Origin: Adineta ricciae
Lineage: Eukaryota; Rotifera; Eurotatoria; Adinetida; Adinetidae
DNA length: 64,000 nucleotides
Assembly: GCA_905250025.1 (NCBI GenBank)
Contig: CAJNOJ010000042.1
Coordinates: forward strand, 248,001 to 312,000
Reading direction: 5' to 3'
Under the pieces are notes generated by a model. The model saw only the letters and a program-made list of their open reading frames with translations. It did no database searches and had not been told where the DNA came from. Below, piece after piece: positions 32,501 to 44,996 of the stretch. Positions within the stretch are counted from its first letter, which is position 1. Each line of letters opens with the position of its first letter. The position numbers were made by a program, and so were the translations under genes.

Positions 32501-34339
32501 AATAAGCACACATACACCCAACATAGCTGTTCATCGACCAAAAGAAGAAGGAGAAAGCAGTGTGCGTCCACTACCATCACCGACCGTGTCGAAGAATTGT
32601 TCACACGCACGTATATAGAGATTTTCTTTTCTTCTTTTGTTAGTGATCATCTTATTCGCATATCTCCTTTAATATTCATGTTCATCTAATTATAAAGTTG
32701 CACACACACATGCACATAATATAACAATGATGTAAGACTTATCATATGTAAGCTTGTCTATCGACTTTGAAATATAGACTACTGCATTTTTACTAGTCAA
32801 CCATGACGATGATATGTCTGTCTGTGTTTTTATTCTTCTTTCTCTCTCTCTCTTTCATTTTCATTGTTACTCCCCTTTTCCCTCAGCTATGATCATAAAA
32901 TTGACTTTTTATATTTCCTTTTCTTTTGTATGTCGATTTGAGTTCATCTAACATGCATGAAAACGACTCATAGTACATCGATCATTTGCCCAGTCAACAG
33001 CATTCTGCAATACGAAAAGATTAAAACGATGACCAGTCATCGATCATATTTTATTTTAGACGATCTCTCTACATGCGCACACACACATACATTTATAGAA
33101 ACGATGTAGTCATCAATCTGTGGGTGATGAAGATGTCGACTTAATAACGAGTTTCGTGCATGGTCGAACATTCTTCACCTATATAATGATGCACTCTCTC
33201 ATTGTTTCTTTTTCTCTCTTCGTTGTGTCTTCTTCACTGTTCTCTCCTCGGTTTTTTTTTAAAACATGAAAGAACCGAGTGAGTATCTATGAGCTATGAA
33301 ATGAAACAGATGAATTCCGGTATGTGTGTGTCTTTGAAAGAGAAGGAGAGAGAAAATAACTTTCCGCTTGTTTGTTTCAAGGTATCTTATTTATTCACAT
33401 CGCGTTCATTGAAACATCAAATAGATTATAAACACAATTTATATAAACAGAACCTGCTCTCACATCTTCTTCTATTTTAGTTTCTTTATCCTCCAATTGT
33501 CATTTCTTTTCTTCTCGCGTCGTTTCTTTACGCTTCATGCAAATATTGTTTGTTTGAGTAACACATAACACTGTTGCTTTCGCTCGTCGCGATGAGCTGT
33601 ACGTGACTTTCCAATTGATCAACAAATATTCTATCTTTGCCTTGTCTATTCGCATTGCTCATACGCGTCTTATTGACAAGCGGGAGAAAGCCGCAACAAT
33701 GTCGGCATCAGTTCAATCACAGACAGGCATATTGCATGTCCTGACTTATGTATGTATACGCGTACATTTTTCCGATAACGCTTATTGTTATTACCCCTGT
33801 TGATAAATGCCCGCTTGCACAGACATTTTTCATCTGATTCTCTCTTTCTCTTCTCGTTTTCTTTCCCATATTTTCTAATGAACTGAAAAAGAAAACGAAG
33901 AACTCGTTACTGTAGGATGAACGTTGAGTAGTTGTAATAATACGAGCAGTGCTCGTAATTCTTTATGATCCAGTTTAGACACAAAGAGAGAGAGAGAGAA
34001 AGAACCCGAGTAAAGCCTAAAGCGAGCGATAATGTTTATATACACGGAAAAAAGCGTTCATGCTATGTTCACTATATTATTGCATGAAGACATTCTCATC
34101 TTTATTTTTACTCTTGTTTGACATTATGCAAGTAACCTTTTCCTACATATTTATGAATAAATGGAGCCATACAAAATGATGCACCCCTACCTATTCTCTC
34201 CCGTGGCTCTGACTAATAGTTCTTCGATTTCCGTTCATTCTTACGCGATCATCATCATAATCAATCTAATTTGCTTTTCTATTCTAGATATGTTAGCAGC
34301 CTTTTAATACACACATTGAAGAAATCCAATAGAACTACG
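29539..34339. other. 4.8-kb region upstream of the receptor kinase, probably promoter and 5' introns
   Basis: No coding gene recognised. Two exon-like ends with GTAAGTG donors occur at about 29964-29997 (a short frame starting MEAIQTEDDM) and about 31620-31644. A good acceptor lies at about 34290, 50 bases before the receptor start, so long 5' introns are plausible. Pyrimidine tracts, (AG)n near 32448-32470 and 33985-34000, and A-rich runs are frequent. Confidence 0.4.
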
Positions 34340-37300
34340 ATGAAAATATTCTGCGCATTATTTGTTTTACTTTACACTTCAACAATATCATCACTTGAAT
34401 TGAGTAAATATTTATTTATGTCATTTTTCTTCATCCTTGTTTTCGTCTTTGTTTTTAGAGAAACTATCCAGTTGTCAAACAGCATTGGGCATGCAATCAG
34501 GTTCGATACCTGATTCGGCAATTTCCGCTTCGAGCAGTTACGATTCTAATAGTGTTGGACCAAAAGCTAGTCGGTAAGTGAATAATACCGACATGTTTCA
34601 ACGTAACAGATGGAATTACATCATTGATTTTCATCTGCTCTTTTCTCTATTCTTGAGTACATCAACAATAAGACATTGATGACTACTCATCATTCACTTG
34701 TCATTTAACAGAAGGAGAGCCTTGTTCATACATAGATGATGAGAACATCCCATGTAACTTCTGTGGAAAAAAAAGGAAAAGAAATGACATGGAGAAAAGA
34801 ATAACATATGAAATCTATCCCTTAGGCATCCAATTGCATGACAAAAAGATATATATTCCTTTCTATTTTGTCTCTCTAGAGCTCGTACTGAACAGTATGG
34901 TGGAGCATGGTGTCCATTAAATCAAATAACGTCAATACTAAATGAATGGTTGGAAATTGATTTCGGAAATCTAACTTATTTAACGCAAGTAGAAACTCAA
35001 GGTAGATTTGATAATGGACGAGGCAAAGAATACGCCGATTACTACATCTTGATGTACACTCGATCGAATCAACCTACTAATGATATTAAATCATGGATTG
35101 AATACAAACCTCAGATCATTAGTAATGACGAGTTGAATTCATCATGGATACATGCTAATCAGAATACATACATGGGAGAAATACGGCCATTAAGTATGTT
35201 AAAATTATTCAATTGTAACATGAGATATTGATTTACTTTCTAGATCCACCCATCGTTGCTAGACGACTTCGATTCTATCCTGTTAGTAAGCAAACTCGAA
35301 CTGTTTGTATGCGCGTTGAAGTGTATGTAACATTCACTTGAATTTAAAGTAAACCTATTACATCTTCGTATTATTCTTTAGTTATGGTTGTTTATTTTCC
35401 GATGGTATTGTTTCATACACAATGCCACAAGGCCGAACGGATATAAATTCATTAGGTGATGACACGTACGATGGAAAATACATTCCCGAAACGAATATGT
35501 TAGTCGATGGTCTCGGACAATTGTCTGATGGCATCACAGGTTCGGAAGATATGTCATTAGTTGATGGTCGACAACCATGGGTAGGATGGTCAAATGATTC
35601 GAATACACATGTAACAATAATATTTCAATTTGATTATATACGTCAAATGAATCGTGTGACAATCCATACGAACAATGTCTTTTCGAAGCAGATTTCACTA
35701 TTTAAAACAGCAGTAGTCACATTTTCTTTAACTGGTGAACGAACAAGTTATTCAAATGCAATTATATCCGAACAAAATCGTGACGAATATTATGAAATTG
35801 CTCGTCCTATATTGATTCAATTGAATAATCATGTTGCCAAATATGTACGATTAGATTTATATTTTGATTCCAAATGGCTTCTAATCAGCGAAATAACATT
35901 TGACTCGCAAATTTATAATGAGAAAATTGAAACTAAAAACGAAGATTTATTTATGGGAGATCTTGCCAAACAGCAGCAGCCTTTATTTGATCCGATGAAA
36001 ATGATGACAGATCAACGCAAACGCAATCGTAATGTACTGCAAACGACACTATCAACTGAAACTACAACGAAATCATTACCATCAACACATTTCTCCAATC
36101 TAATCACAACGGAACTATCACTAGCGTTCTTTATCGGAGCATCGTTGGCTATTGGACTTCTATTACTTGTTTCACTAGTGTGGCTCATACGACGAAAGAA
36201 AAAACTTCAATTTCAAAAGTAAATTCATAAAATATTTCGAAAAAGAGTATCCTAATAGTATTATTTTTTAGATTAACAGAAAAACCATGCAATAATTCAT
36301 CATGTTATACTTATCCAACGTTACCAATCCGCGAATTTCATGATTTGAATGCGCCGATTACTAGTGCTGTTGATGATCGCGAATATGCTGTGCCTGATAT
36401 TAACTTCTACTCTACATTTGCTCATAGTCCACATTTAAATCATCACAAAAAATATATTACACCTCTATCGTCTGCCTCATCCTACACTTGTAGTCCACGA
36501 CTAATTCGGCCGGCAAATATTAACTGCTACCCGACATTAAAGACTCTTCCATCTCAACATTGTTGTATTCATCAACAATATTTAACCATGCAGCATTGTC
36601 AACCATCGATAACAGTCAATCCGAATCGAGTTTTACCTCCGTCTGTCGTCGATGAACTTGCTACGATTGAAGGTCCTTGTGGAAATAGTTTAATGATGAA
36701 ATTCAATTCTATGGTTGATACTCAGTTAATAACTATCAAAGAGATCAATTCTGATGATATAAATATCATGGAAAAAATCGGTGACGGACTTTTTGGAAGT
36801 GTACATGTTGGAGAAATGAAACTGAATGGTGGTGAAAGACAAACTGTTCTAATTAAATCCTTACAAGAAAGTACAGATGAAAAACAAAAGTAGGTGTTTT
36901 TGTATCGTGAAGATCTCTATAGTCAATTATAAAATTTCTGTTGTTTTAGATCGGTATTTTCGAAAGAAATTGAATTATTGTCACTGATTAACGATTTTCA
37001 CGTATGTTCACTATTGGGCGTTTTGAATAATCAAAGAACAGTTGCCATATTCGAATATTACTCACTTGATCTATACCAATATCTCCGTCAACAATTGATA
37101 CCAATGGATAGTTGTTCAGCATCGAGTTTTCTTCTCTCCTTAGCTTGTCAAATCGCGTCAGGAATGAAGTATTTATCATCAAATTCGATTATTCATCGTG
37201 ATCTAGCCACCAGAAACTGTCTAATATCCACAACCAATCTGCAGATACACATTACAGATATTGCCATGATCAAAACCGACTATGCTAATGATTATGCGCG

Positions 37301-37685
37301 TGTAGGACGTTTGCAATCACGCATACCTCTACGATGGGCTGCATGGGAAACCATATTTCTCAATCAATTCTCATTGAAATCAGATGTCTGGTCGTTTGGC
37401 GTGACACTCTACGAAGTCTATACCTACGCTCGTCAACGGCCTTACCATGCACTGACAAATGAACAACTCGTTCAACAATTCGCTTCCATATCTCAGGGAC
37501 AAATAGCATTGAATCCGCTTGTTTCATTGCCGAAACCGGAATTATGTTCAAAAGAGATTTATGACATGATGTGTGAATGTTGGCAACGAGATGCTCAATA
37601 TCGTCCATCATTTGCTGATATTTATACATTTTTGCAGGGAAGAGCATCTGGCTCCGCCCCATTGGTCACAACCGAACAATTGTAG
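34340..37685 (+). CDS. Discoidin-domain receptor tyrosine kinase (DDR-like)
   Basis: Seven exons (34340-34403, 34459-34573, 34880-35193, 35244-35322, 35382-36218, 36272-36889, 36950-37685) join in frame to 920 residues, about the size of vertebrate DDR1/DDR2. Order: signal peptide (KIFCALFVLLYTSTISS), discoidin domain (CQTALGMQSGSIPDS... RRLRFYPV ... CMRVEVYGC), DS-like domain, single TM (FFIGASLAIGLLLLVSLVWLI), juxtamembrane region, tyrosine kinase domain. In the kinase: Gly loop 640-647 (GDGLFGSV), Lys665 (VLIK), HRDLATRN at 758-765, and PLRWAAWE, SDVWSFGVTLYE and CWQRDAQYRPSF. DDRs are collagen receptors controlling adhesion and matrix remodelling. The DFG motif reads D-I-A (779-781): the Mg-binding Asp is kept but Phe and Gly are lost, so catalysis is uncertain. 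Confidence 0.92.
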
Positions 37686-38201
37686 AAAGGAAAGACATCA
37701 ATTAGTATTTCTATAAACGTGCAGAGTTTTGCGATTATGTTAGTTTTTTATTTTTCATTTTGTACTTGCGTGTGTGTGTGTGTGTCGCTTCAGTCAGATT
37801 TCTTATTCGAGTTCATGTATGTATGTATACGCGTGTGTTTGTAAATAGAGATTATCTTGATGATGACGATTATGAAATAATAAAAATCTTGACAATTATT
37901 TGAACTCTCTTATGTGCACAAGTGATTGTGAGTTTTATGGATTAGGATATTATCTATTAGAAATTATGTAACATACGCATCTTGAAATATTCCTCGACAA
38001 GCCGATGTTGACTGACATCTTGCGAAATAATTCTCATTCGTCAAGCAAGGAAATGTCAACAATCTGATAAATTATCATCATAACATAACGAACGAAAAGA
38101 AGATGTTTATTTCCGGATATTGAACATGACTTTCAAAAAAGAATCCAACGAAGAATAATGTTTAATTGATACGATCTAACAGTTGTTCGAAATAAGTATC
38201 A
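37686..38201. other. Intergenic, 3' UTR and upstream region
   Basis: Contains a (GT)n microsatellite near 37770-37790 and AATAAT/AATAAA-like poly(A) signals near 37878. No gene. Confidence 0.5.
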
Positions 38202-39193
38202 ATGGGTAATCATCATTCGGTAAAACGTGAATGCTTACATGAAGCAATTCGTCGCAAAGACGTGAAGAAAATCAAACAAATTATCTATAATAGTGACTCA
38301 GATTTTATTAAAAATGATTTCAAATCACTTGAATTAGCAACATTGTACAACTTAACTGAAGTAGTCGAACTTCTTCTCAGTCGCGGTTGTGTACCAAGAG
38401 ACAAACGAACAGCACGTGCATTCGATCTCGGTAATCATCATCAATAATCATATCTCGCATCTACTTAGTTACTCTTTTTTCTTTTAGCGGTATGGAAGTG
38501 CCATAAAGACATTGCTACGATGTTTTTAAAAGCTGGTATCGAGTACAAAGGACGTAATCAATTCAATGAAACGATACTATTTGTTTCCGCTTGTGGAAAC
38601 AATTCAACTCTAACAGAAATGCTTATTGAAGGTGGCTGTGATTTGAATGAATGTACACGAAGTTGGACTGCTCTACATGTTGCTGCTGCTAGAAATCATG
38701 ATGAAGTTCTACGAGTACTTGTTAAACACGGATGTGATTTAAACACTCGAGATAGAGACGGTAGGAAACAAACGAGGAAATCATCTCGTATTCGAATTAT
38801 TGGTTCTATTTCGAAGGTTTCAATGCACTAATGCTTGCAATTTTAAATGAGAATATGAAAAATATTAAACTACTTGTTCAATCTGGATGTACAATAAACA
38901 TCGAAGAATTGTATTCAATACCTTGTCTCGCTAAACAACTGGCTAAATATCCCGAAATCGAACGAATCCTTTGGAATGAATGCACACGTGTTAAAAATCT
39001 CAAAGAATTATGCCGTCTTCGCATACGAACGAGTTTAGGACAGCGTACCTGGAAGAAAACATCACAGTTATTATTACCAACACGTCTGAAAGATTATGTC
39101 GCTTTGAAAGAGTACTTTGTTCTATATGGTGATGAACAACAACAACAACAAATAGCTTCACCACCAACGAATCTACATGCAATTCAATCATAA
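38202..39193 (+). CDS. Ankyrin-repeat SOCS-box protein (ASB-like)
   Basis: Three exons (38202-38430, 38488-38760, 38817-39193; introns of 56-57 bp) give 292 residues. Ankyrin repeats occupy residues about 8-215 (LHEAIRRKDVKKIKQII, ELATLYNLTEVVELLLSRG, ALHVAAARNHDEVLRVLVKHG, ALMLAILNENMKNIKLLVQSG). The C-terminal region VKNLKELCRLRIRTSLG ... LLLPTRLKDYVALKEY fits a SOCS box, which in ASB proteins recruits Elongin B/C and Cullin-5 to form a ubiquitin ligase, with the ankyrin repeats choosing the substrate. Start: MGNHHS, a possible N-myristoylation signal. The p22phox gene follows after 116 bases on the same strand with a TTTTTAG tract between them, so the two may share a transcript. Subfamily cannot be assigned. 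Confidence 0.8.
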
Positions 39194-39287
39194 CGTTTTC
39201 TTTTTGTATTCGAATGTATTTTATTTTAATAACTAGTCATTCTGAATGTTGTAAATTGTTTTGATCTGATTTAAATATATGTACTGA

Positions 39288-39298
39288 AAAATTTTTAG
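39288..39298 (+). promoter_or_regulatory. Candidate trans-splice acceptor upstream of p22phox
   Basis: AAAATTTTTAG ends at 39298, 11 bases before the p22phox ATG, inside the 116-base gap after the ankyrin-SOCS gene. Confidence 0.4.
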
Positions 39299-39309
39299 AT
39301 AAAATAACG

Positions 39310-39828
39310 ATGGCAACATCGACAAAGACAGTATTACCCGCAAGTACAATTGAATGGGCGATGTGGGCGAACGAACATGTATTAATAACCGGTTATATGC
39401 TTGGCATATTCAGTATTTTGACAATGATCTTTCGTTTTTCATTATGGCAGATATCTATCTATGGATTCATTCTTTCGATAGTCATTATTGTGATTGAATA
39501 TCCACGTAGTGGACGAATTGTCAAGAAATCAAAAGCGCGACCTTTTCAACAGTATCCATCGATCTTATTAACAAAATTAGGAGCATTTGCTCGAAATTAT
39601 TTTATTCGATTTGCTGCATATATTCTACTTAGTCTACCATGTCTTTTTCTTATATCGACCATTACGCCAGCTATATCATTGATTATTGGTGCGGCGGCGT
39701 ACGGTTTAGCAGCACTTTATCAGGAACAATGGATACCTGTTGAACCAAAATCAACAGATGATGCCGTACCAATGCCAACACGACCACCGCCACGTGAACC
39801 ACTGTATCGCGCTCCACCGACTGTTTGA
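39310..39828 (+). CDS. CYBA: Cytochrome b-245 light chain, p22phox
   Basis: A single-exon 172-residue protein. IEWAMWANEHVLITGYMLG near the N-terminus matches the p22phox signature closely. The hydrophobic segments (residues about 28-48, 50-64, 100-118, 122-140), the EYPRSGR turn after the second segment and QEQWIPVEPK after the last follow the human protein in order and spacing. The tail holds a proline-rich segment (PTRPPPREPLYRAPP), the place where vertebrate p22phox binds an SH3 organiser subunit such as p47phox. p22phox is the obligatory membrane partner of NADPH oxidases NOX1-4 and is needed for their stability and superoxide production. Length is slightly below human (195). No NOX gene is in the window. 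Confidence 0.92.
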   Translation: MATSTKTVLPASTIEWAMWANEHVLITGYMLGIFSILTMIFRFSLWQISIYGFILSIVIIVIEYPRSGRIVKKSKARPFQQYPSILLTKLGAFARNYFIRFAAYILLSLPCLFLISTITPAISLIIGAAAYGLAALYQEQWIPVEPKSTDDAVPMPTRPPPREPLYRAPPTV

Positions 39829-39976
39829 TATTACTTTATTTTGTTATATTACACTGATTATTTTGTACGGTTTTATTAATTGAATAAATTATTTTGTTTT
39901 ATAGTTTTAAAAAATCTGACCTTTTTATTCATGTTAAATATATATATGTATCTGACTGAATAGAGAGAAAAAAGTT

Positions 39977-41554
39977 TTAACTGTATTTAGGAACGTAGTG
40001 CTTTTGTCCATCTTTGATAATACTACGTGTATGCATTGTTAATAAGGAATTGAATTCTGCACTTGACGTGGTTAAACTCGTTAAGAATGGTTCTAATTCT
40101 GCTAATGTCCAAAGATTTTTCCGAGTAAATAATGATTTGAGTCTAAAAATTGATAAGATCATTGTTCACAATCCCTTCGATTCAATCAATCAATTACCGT
40201 TCATCAGGTTTTTCGCTAAGTGTATCCATGTCTATGTAGGCAATCGTATCTTCAGAATGAATGACATATCCTTTTAATTGCTCGAGATCAATTGAAAATT
40301 CACTAGGTACACATTCTCTCCAACATGTCATAAATTCGGATAATTTCATCTACGAGAAAAGGTCAACTTTAATGCAATCAATTCGAAATATTGCTATTAC
40401 TTTCTCTAAATTTCGTAGTAAGTCCAGTGCATAATGAATAGATATTGTGATAGCATTTAAAGCGATTGAATTCCCTATAAAATGAATTCTGCTTACGAAA
40501 AATTCGCTAAATCGCTTACCCTCTGTGGAGATTGTTCCAATTTGTTCTAGAAATTGCTTGGCAACAGATCTGTAATCATTATTATTATCGAAAGGAGAAA
40601 AGAAATGTTTAAGATGAACATTTACTTTGGACACATTTCTTTCATTTCCGACGCACATTTATCAATTGGAATATCATCTTTTGACCAATCATGAATTGAT
40701 ATTAACGAGAGGATGTATTCGATAAGTTTTGTACGAAAATCAAAATCTAAGAGCCGTAAATGACCTAAATAAAAAGACGATGACACTATCAAATAGATTT
40801 CAGATTAACGAACCATCAACAGTAATCGCATTGAGTTTTTTTAAATACGCATCGATGGCTTGGTCACTTGCTTGAACTTCATTTTTCAAGTCATTCACAG
40901 TGATCTGCATTGAAGAACAAGATAAATATTTACCATAAAATGAAAGTAATTTAATACTTTTCGTGCCAGACTGTTCTCATCATCATCATCAAACCGACCT
41001 CGATAGGGATTTTCTTCCAATAATTGCCGTATACGTCTTAATTTTGGTACGCAAGGTGTCAATTCATATTTGGCGTGAAGAATTGAATTGACCTGAAGAA
41101 TTCTTTCATCGCGATTCCAAAAGAGAACTCGTTCGGTTTGAATTACTTTTAATGAAACACATCCATTTTCTTTATTCGATAAGGAAGAATCGAGTGGACT
41201 AGCAAGTAGTAGTGTATTCGATGTTTCAGCTGTTTTCATTTCGAAAATTTGATCTGATGTACATAATGTCGCAAAATCGTCATGCGTGCCACGAATGACT
41301 AGTCTAGATAGATGATTGACAAAGAGAGATAACTTCGAACGCAGTTCTCTTTGAAAACGAATGCGTTACTTTTGATTCTTATCTAATTCTTCAATCAATG
41401 CACTGTTCACTTCCATCAATCGAATAGAATCATCTGGAAAGTGTTCACCGATCGTCAATTCATAATACACTGGTTTCAATTGTTCCGTTGGTAGTCTGGC
41501 ATCAGCTAATAGTTTTTGTACATTTTCGGGGAAATGTGTTATCTCGTCGGTCAT
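39977..41554 (-). CDS. DSCC1: Sister chromatid cohesion protein DCC1
   Basis: Eight exons on the minus strand (41554-41370, 41303-40958, 40904-40814, 40764-40626, 40569-40520, 40474-40401, 40349-40198, 40142-39977) join in frame to 400 residues (human 393). Matching segments in order: LVIRGTHDDFATLC, MKTAETSNTLLLASP, LRRIRQLLEENPYRG, HLRLLDFDF, LSEFMTCWRECVP, LEQLKGYVIH, and the C-terminal winged-helix region KSLFTRKNLWTLAELEPFL ... KYS. DCC1 with CTF8 and CTF18 forms the alternative RFC clamp loader that loads PCNA, links to polymerase epsilon and supports sister chromatid cohesion. Introns are about 50-65 bp. Its ATG lies 176 bases after the urease-like stop, behind a CTCCTCCAG acceptor, so it is probably the last gene of an operon. 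Confidence 0.92.
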
Positions 41555-41563
41555 CTTATCGAT

Positions 41564-41574
41564 CTGGAGGAGAA
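41564..41574 (-). promoter_or_regulatory. Candidate trans-splice acceptor upstream of DSCC1
   Basis: On the minus strand a TTCTTCTCCTCCAG tract ends at 41564, nine bases before the DSCC1 ATG and inside the gap after the urease-like gene. Confidence 0.45.
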
Positions 41575-41730
41575 GAATTATATCAAATCTGACTTATGGA
41601 AGAAGTTTAAAAAAATAGAGAATGACGCAAAATTTCATATAAAAACAACAGCGAAAATTTCTTTTTTTTTGTCTATCCTGACTAGTTATCTATGCTTTGG
41701 AATTAACAGATACACGAATACAAATAACAT

Positions 41731-44700
41731 TCAAAATATAAAGTAACGTTGAGCTAATGGTAAGCGAGTGGCGAGCGGTAATGATTCACTGACAGTTTTC
41801 TCTCCATCTTTTTCGATGGTGATCTGACCCGTTGCTTGATCCACGTCAACTTTTGGTGTCTGTTCATTTCGAACCATATGCAAACGTGTGATCATACGAA
41901 TATCGTGGACGGCTTCGACATGTTTGCATATACCATATGAATTTGATGCACTCAGTTCTGCACATGCCTTAATAAACAATGGAGAATTGTCATTCGTTTC
42001 AGGATGAAACAGAAAGTTACTTTGGAGACGAATACGATGGAATTAGCATTTGGACTTCGACCAACAGCGCCGAATTTTTTTCTCAAACAAATCGGCTCGG
42101 GTTTGACGTCAGCGTAAACACCAAGACCAGATTGAGACCAGGATATTTGGCCGCCTTTGATGATCATTTCTGGTTTCACACCAAAAAACATGGGCTGCCA
42201 GAGAACAAGATCAGCCATTTTATGTTGTTCGATCGAACCAACGACATGAGAACAGCCGTGCGTTAATGCTGGATTTATTGTATATTTAGCTATATATCGT
42301 CGAACACGATTATTGTCGTTTGAATTTTCCTATGAAAGGAAAATATTGACTTGAGTATTTCGAATCGACCAAACTTTGTTTTCATCATACTTTGTCTTCG
42401 GATAAATAGCCTGTGATAGCTTTCATTTTGTCTGCTATTTGCCATGTTCGTGAGACGATTCGACCAGGATGACCACCTGACTACAAAGAACCGAACAAGT
42501 TATTGATCGATGCTCCACTTGAAATATTCTTAGGTTACTTGTGATGATGATGAAATAATACTAATTGCTCCAATGTCATGAAGGAGATCTTCTACAGCCA
42601 GTTGTCTTTGACTCTCTCTAGAGAACAAAGTATGCACGATTCATTTGAATATCTTTAAAAGTGAATAGAGATTTCTACCCAGGTTGACGATAAACAGCTG
42701 CTTTGTTATTACATGAGGTTATGATAACATTTGGTTGTTGAAGTAGATCAAAGAAGTTATTACGAGCTGCTGCTGTTTCTGTACATGGAATGAGAACAAC
42801 ACGATCACGAAAGATTCCAACAGCATCTGGAGAGCTATAAGCTTCTCGTAAACTATCAAAGTCAGCATGAACCTGAGGAAGACAAGATCCAGTTTGAAGA
42901 ATACAGTTTCAGCTAGATAAAAATTTGTAAACTCACGCTTATATCATGAAATTCAGCAACACGCAGGCAAGTATCGATAGCCGAAGGCGTCGCTCCCCAT
43001 CGTTCATCTAATCGTAGGCTATTTAAAAAGCTTGCATATAATTCAAAATCATTTTTAGATAAGAGAATTCGAACCCAATGGCACCAGCAACAATTTGATC
43101 TTCAAGTTCTTTTGATAAACCTTCAGGCTTCGATGTATTTCCTTTGCCATAGAAACCGAAGTTCATTGGATAATCATCTGTTGCCTGAATCATGTGTTTA
43201 ATATGATTCGGGCCAGGTGTAGCCATCGTCACGCTACCATTCATTCCTGTACCACCACCGAACATTGTTGTTATACCACTCATCAACGCTTCGGTGACAA
43301 CATCAGGTGAAGTAAAGTAAGCGCATGGATCAATCCCACCAGCTGTTACGATTAGATTTTCGCCTTGAATTACTTCTGTTCCAACACCAATAATCATGCC
43401 CTGAAAAAAGAATATCATGACGAGTATATATCGATAAGAAAACTTAGAATAAACATCTTCATGCCGACATACCGCAGTAACACCGGACATTGTCTGAGGA
43501 TTACCAGCTTTTCCAACACCAGCAATTACACCATCCTAAATAATGAATGTCGAAGTTGAACTGTACATTTTAGGAAAATTACTTTAATGCCAACATCCGC
43601 TTTCACTATACCAAGAACGGCATCAATAATAACAACATTAGTTATGACTGTATCCAATGCTACATCATTTCGTGTATTTGACGCTTGACCCATACCTTCC
43701 CTTAAAACCTATCAAATTATTTCGTATATTCTCTAAATAGTATCAGAAAAAAATTTCTACAAACTTTTCCTAGACCAAAAACACATTCTTCACCATAAGT
43801 GGTTAAATCATTTTCAATTTGTATGATTAAATTCGTATCACCAAGCAAGACCTATACATATATAACAGAGAGGACTTTCATCATTTGTATACACTCAAAT
43901 GCGCATTACTCGATCGCCTGTTGTTGGTCCATAACGACCAAGATACAAATCGCGAGGAATGGGATATTTAGTTTGACGAGAATTTGCCTTCTCGATACTA
44001 GTCTTTTCATCGACATGTAGGAAATTATTTTTTCGTAGATTCTTTTGATTCTTCTTCAGATTTTCATCGCTTACAGGACCGTCGAATAATCCGTTACCAC
44101 CATGAATTATCCTAAGTTCAATGCAGAAATAATTCACCGGATTCTACATAAATTCTAATTGTATTCACCTTTGTCCACCAATAGGTATGAGTGGCACTTC
44201 TTTTTGTTCATTCGGATTAAACGTTAAGATATCACCTGCAGGAATATTCTAGCAAATAAATCGAATGCACACTAAGAAACAATAGTAATCTTCTTTACCA
44301 ATCGCATTCCATAAGCGAGTGTGCGATCGAATGCTAGATGTCTATTTGCTTCAACGAAATGGAAATGGCTTCCGATTGATATCAATTCGCTACTTTCGTT
44401 TGAAACTGTGATGTATATGCTATCTCGATCAGCATTGATAATAATCGGCTGATTGTCTTTTAGGAACATTTCACCTGGATGTGGTCCTGTTTCAGTATCA
44501 TTTTCTTTCTAAATAACATAGGCAACATCAAATATATCTTTCGAGTTAAACAAATGTGCTTTACTTGAAATAGATCAGGTGATGGAACTGGTAGGAAACT
44601 TCCATAAAAAGCTAATTCTAAGTCACCTGTATCATTACATATTGGATTTCGAACGGTCATCTTTAACGAAATCAAATGAAAATAAAGCTAAGTGAGAATT

Positions 44701-44993
44701 CACAAGTAACTTACGACTTTCACACCATCTGGAAATGTAGCTTCAAGATTAATTTCTTTGATCATTTGTGAAACGCCGTTTAAAACCATATTTTTTCCGA
44801 GAATTTTCTTAGCCTGTTGTTGAATGTCAGTTAAACTAGATTTGCCATCGCGGATGAATTCTAAACACTGTGTTGATATAAGTGCTACCGCTTCTGGATA
44901 ATTTAAACGTAGACCACGAGCGAGTCGTTTTTGAGCCAGTGAACCTGCATAACTAATTTTTAAGTTTTCAAATTCACGTTCAGTTAATCGCAT
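41731..44993 (-). CDS. Urease homologue with degenerate nickel centre (probable pseudoenzyme)
   Basis: Fifteen phased exons (first 44993-44715, last 41967-41731; introns 46-71 bp) encode 819 residues in the fused order of plant and fungal ureases. Gamma-like: residues 1-~125. Beta-like: 126-~245 ([17 protein letters not shown]). Alpha-like: the rest ([50 protein letters not shown], terminal QRYFIF). Normal urease hydrolyses urea with two Ni ions. Here HxH is C407-A-Y409 (GIDPCAYF), the carbamylated Lys is Arg492 (GLRLDERWG), the second nickel-1 His is Cys547, and the Asp ligand is Ser606 (ISSSSQ). The other His may survive as His519. The roughly 30-residue flap with the catalytic His is deleted, explaining the shortfall from about 840 residues. 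No stop or splice defect is visible. Urea hydrolysis is unlikely; function unknown. Confidence 0.9.
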
Positions 44994-44996
44994 GAT

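Noticed and set aside
32143-32610. Ser- and charge-rich frames on both strands
   Set aside because: Low-complexity TTC/AGA tracts give chance frames; no splice structure or homology.
34486-34512. tRNA-like B box (GGTTCGATACC)
   Set aside because: It lies within an exon of the receptor kinase, and no A box or cloverleaf surrounds it.
41731-44993. Bacterial contamination or an unmodified bacterial urease operon
   Set aside because: Fourteen spliceosomal-type introns and the fused three-subunit layout show a eukaryotic nuclear gene.
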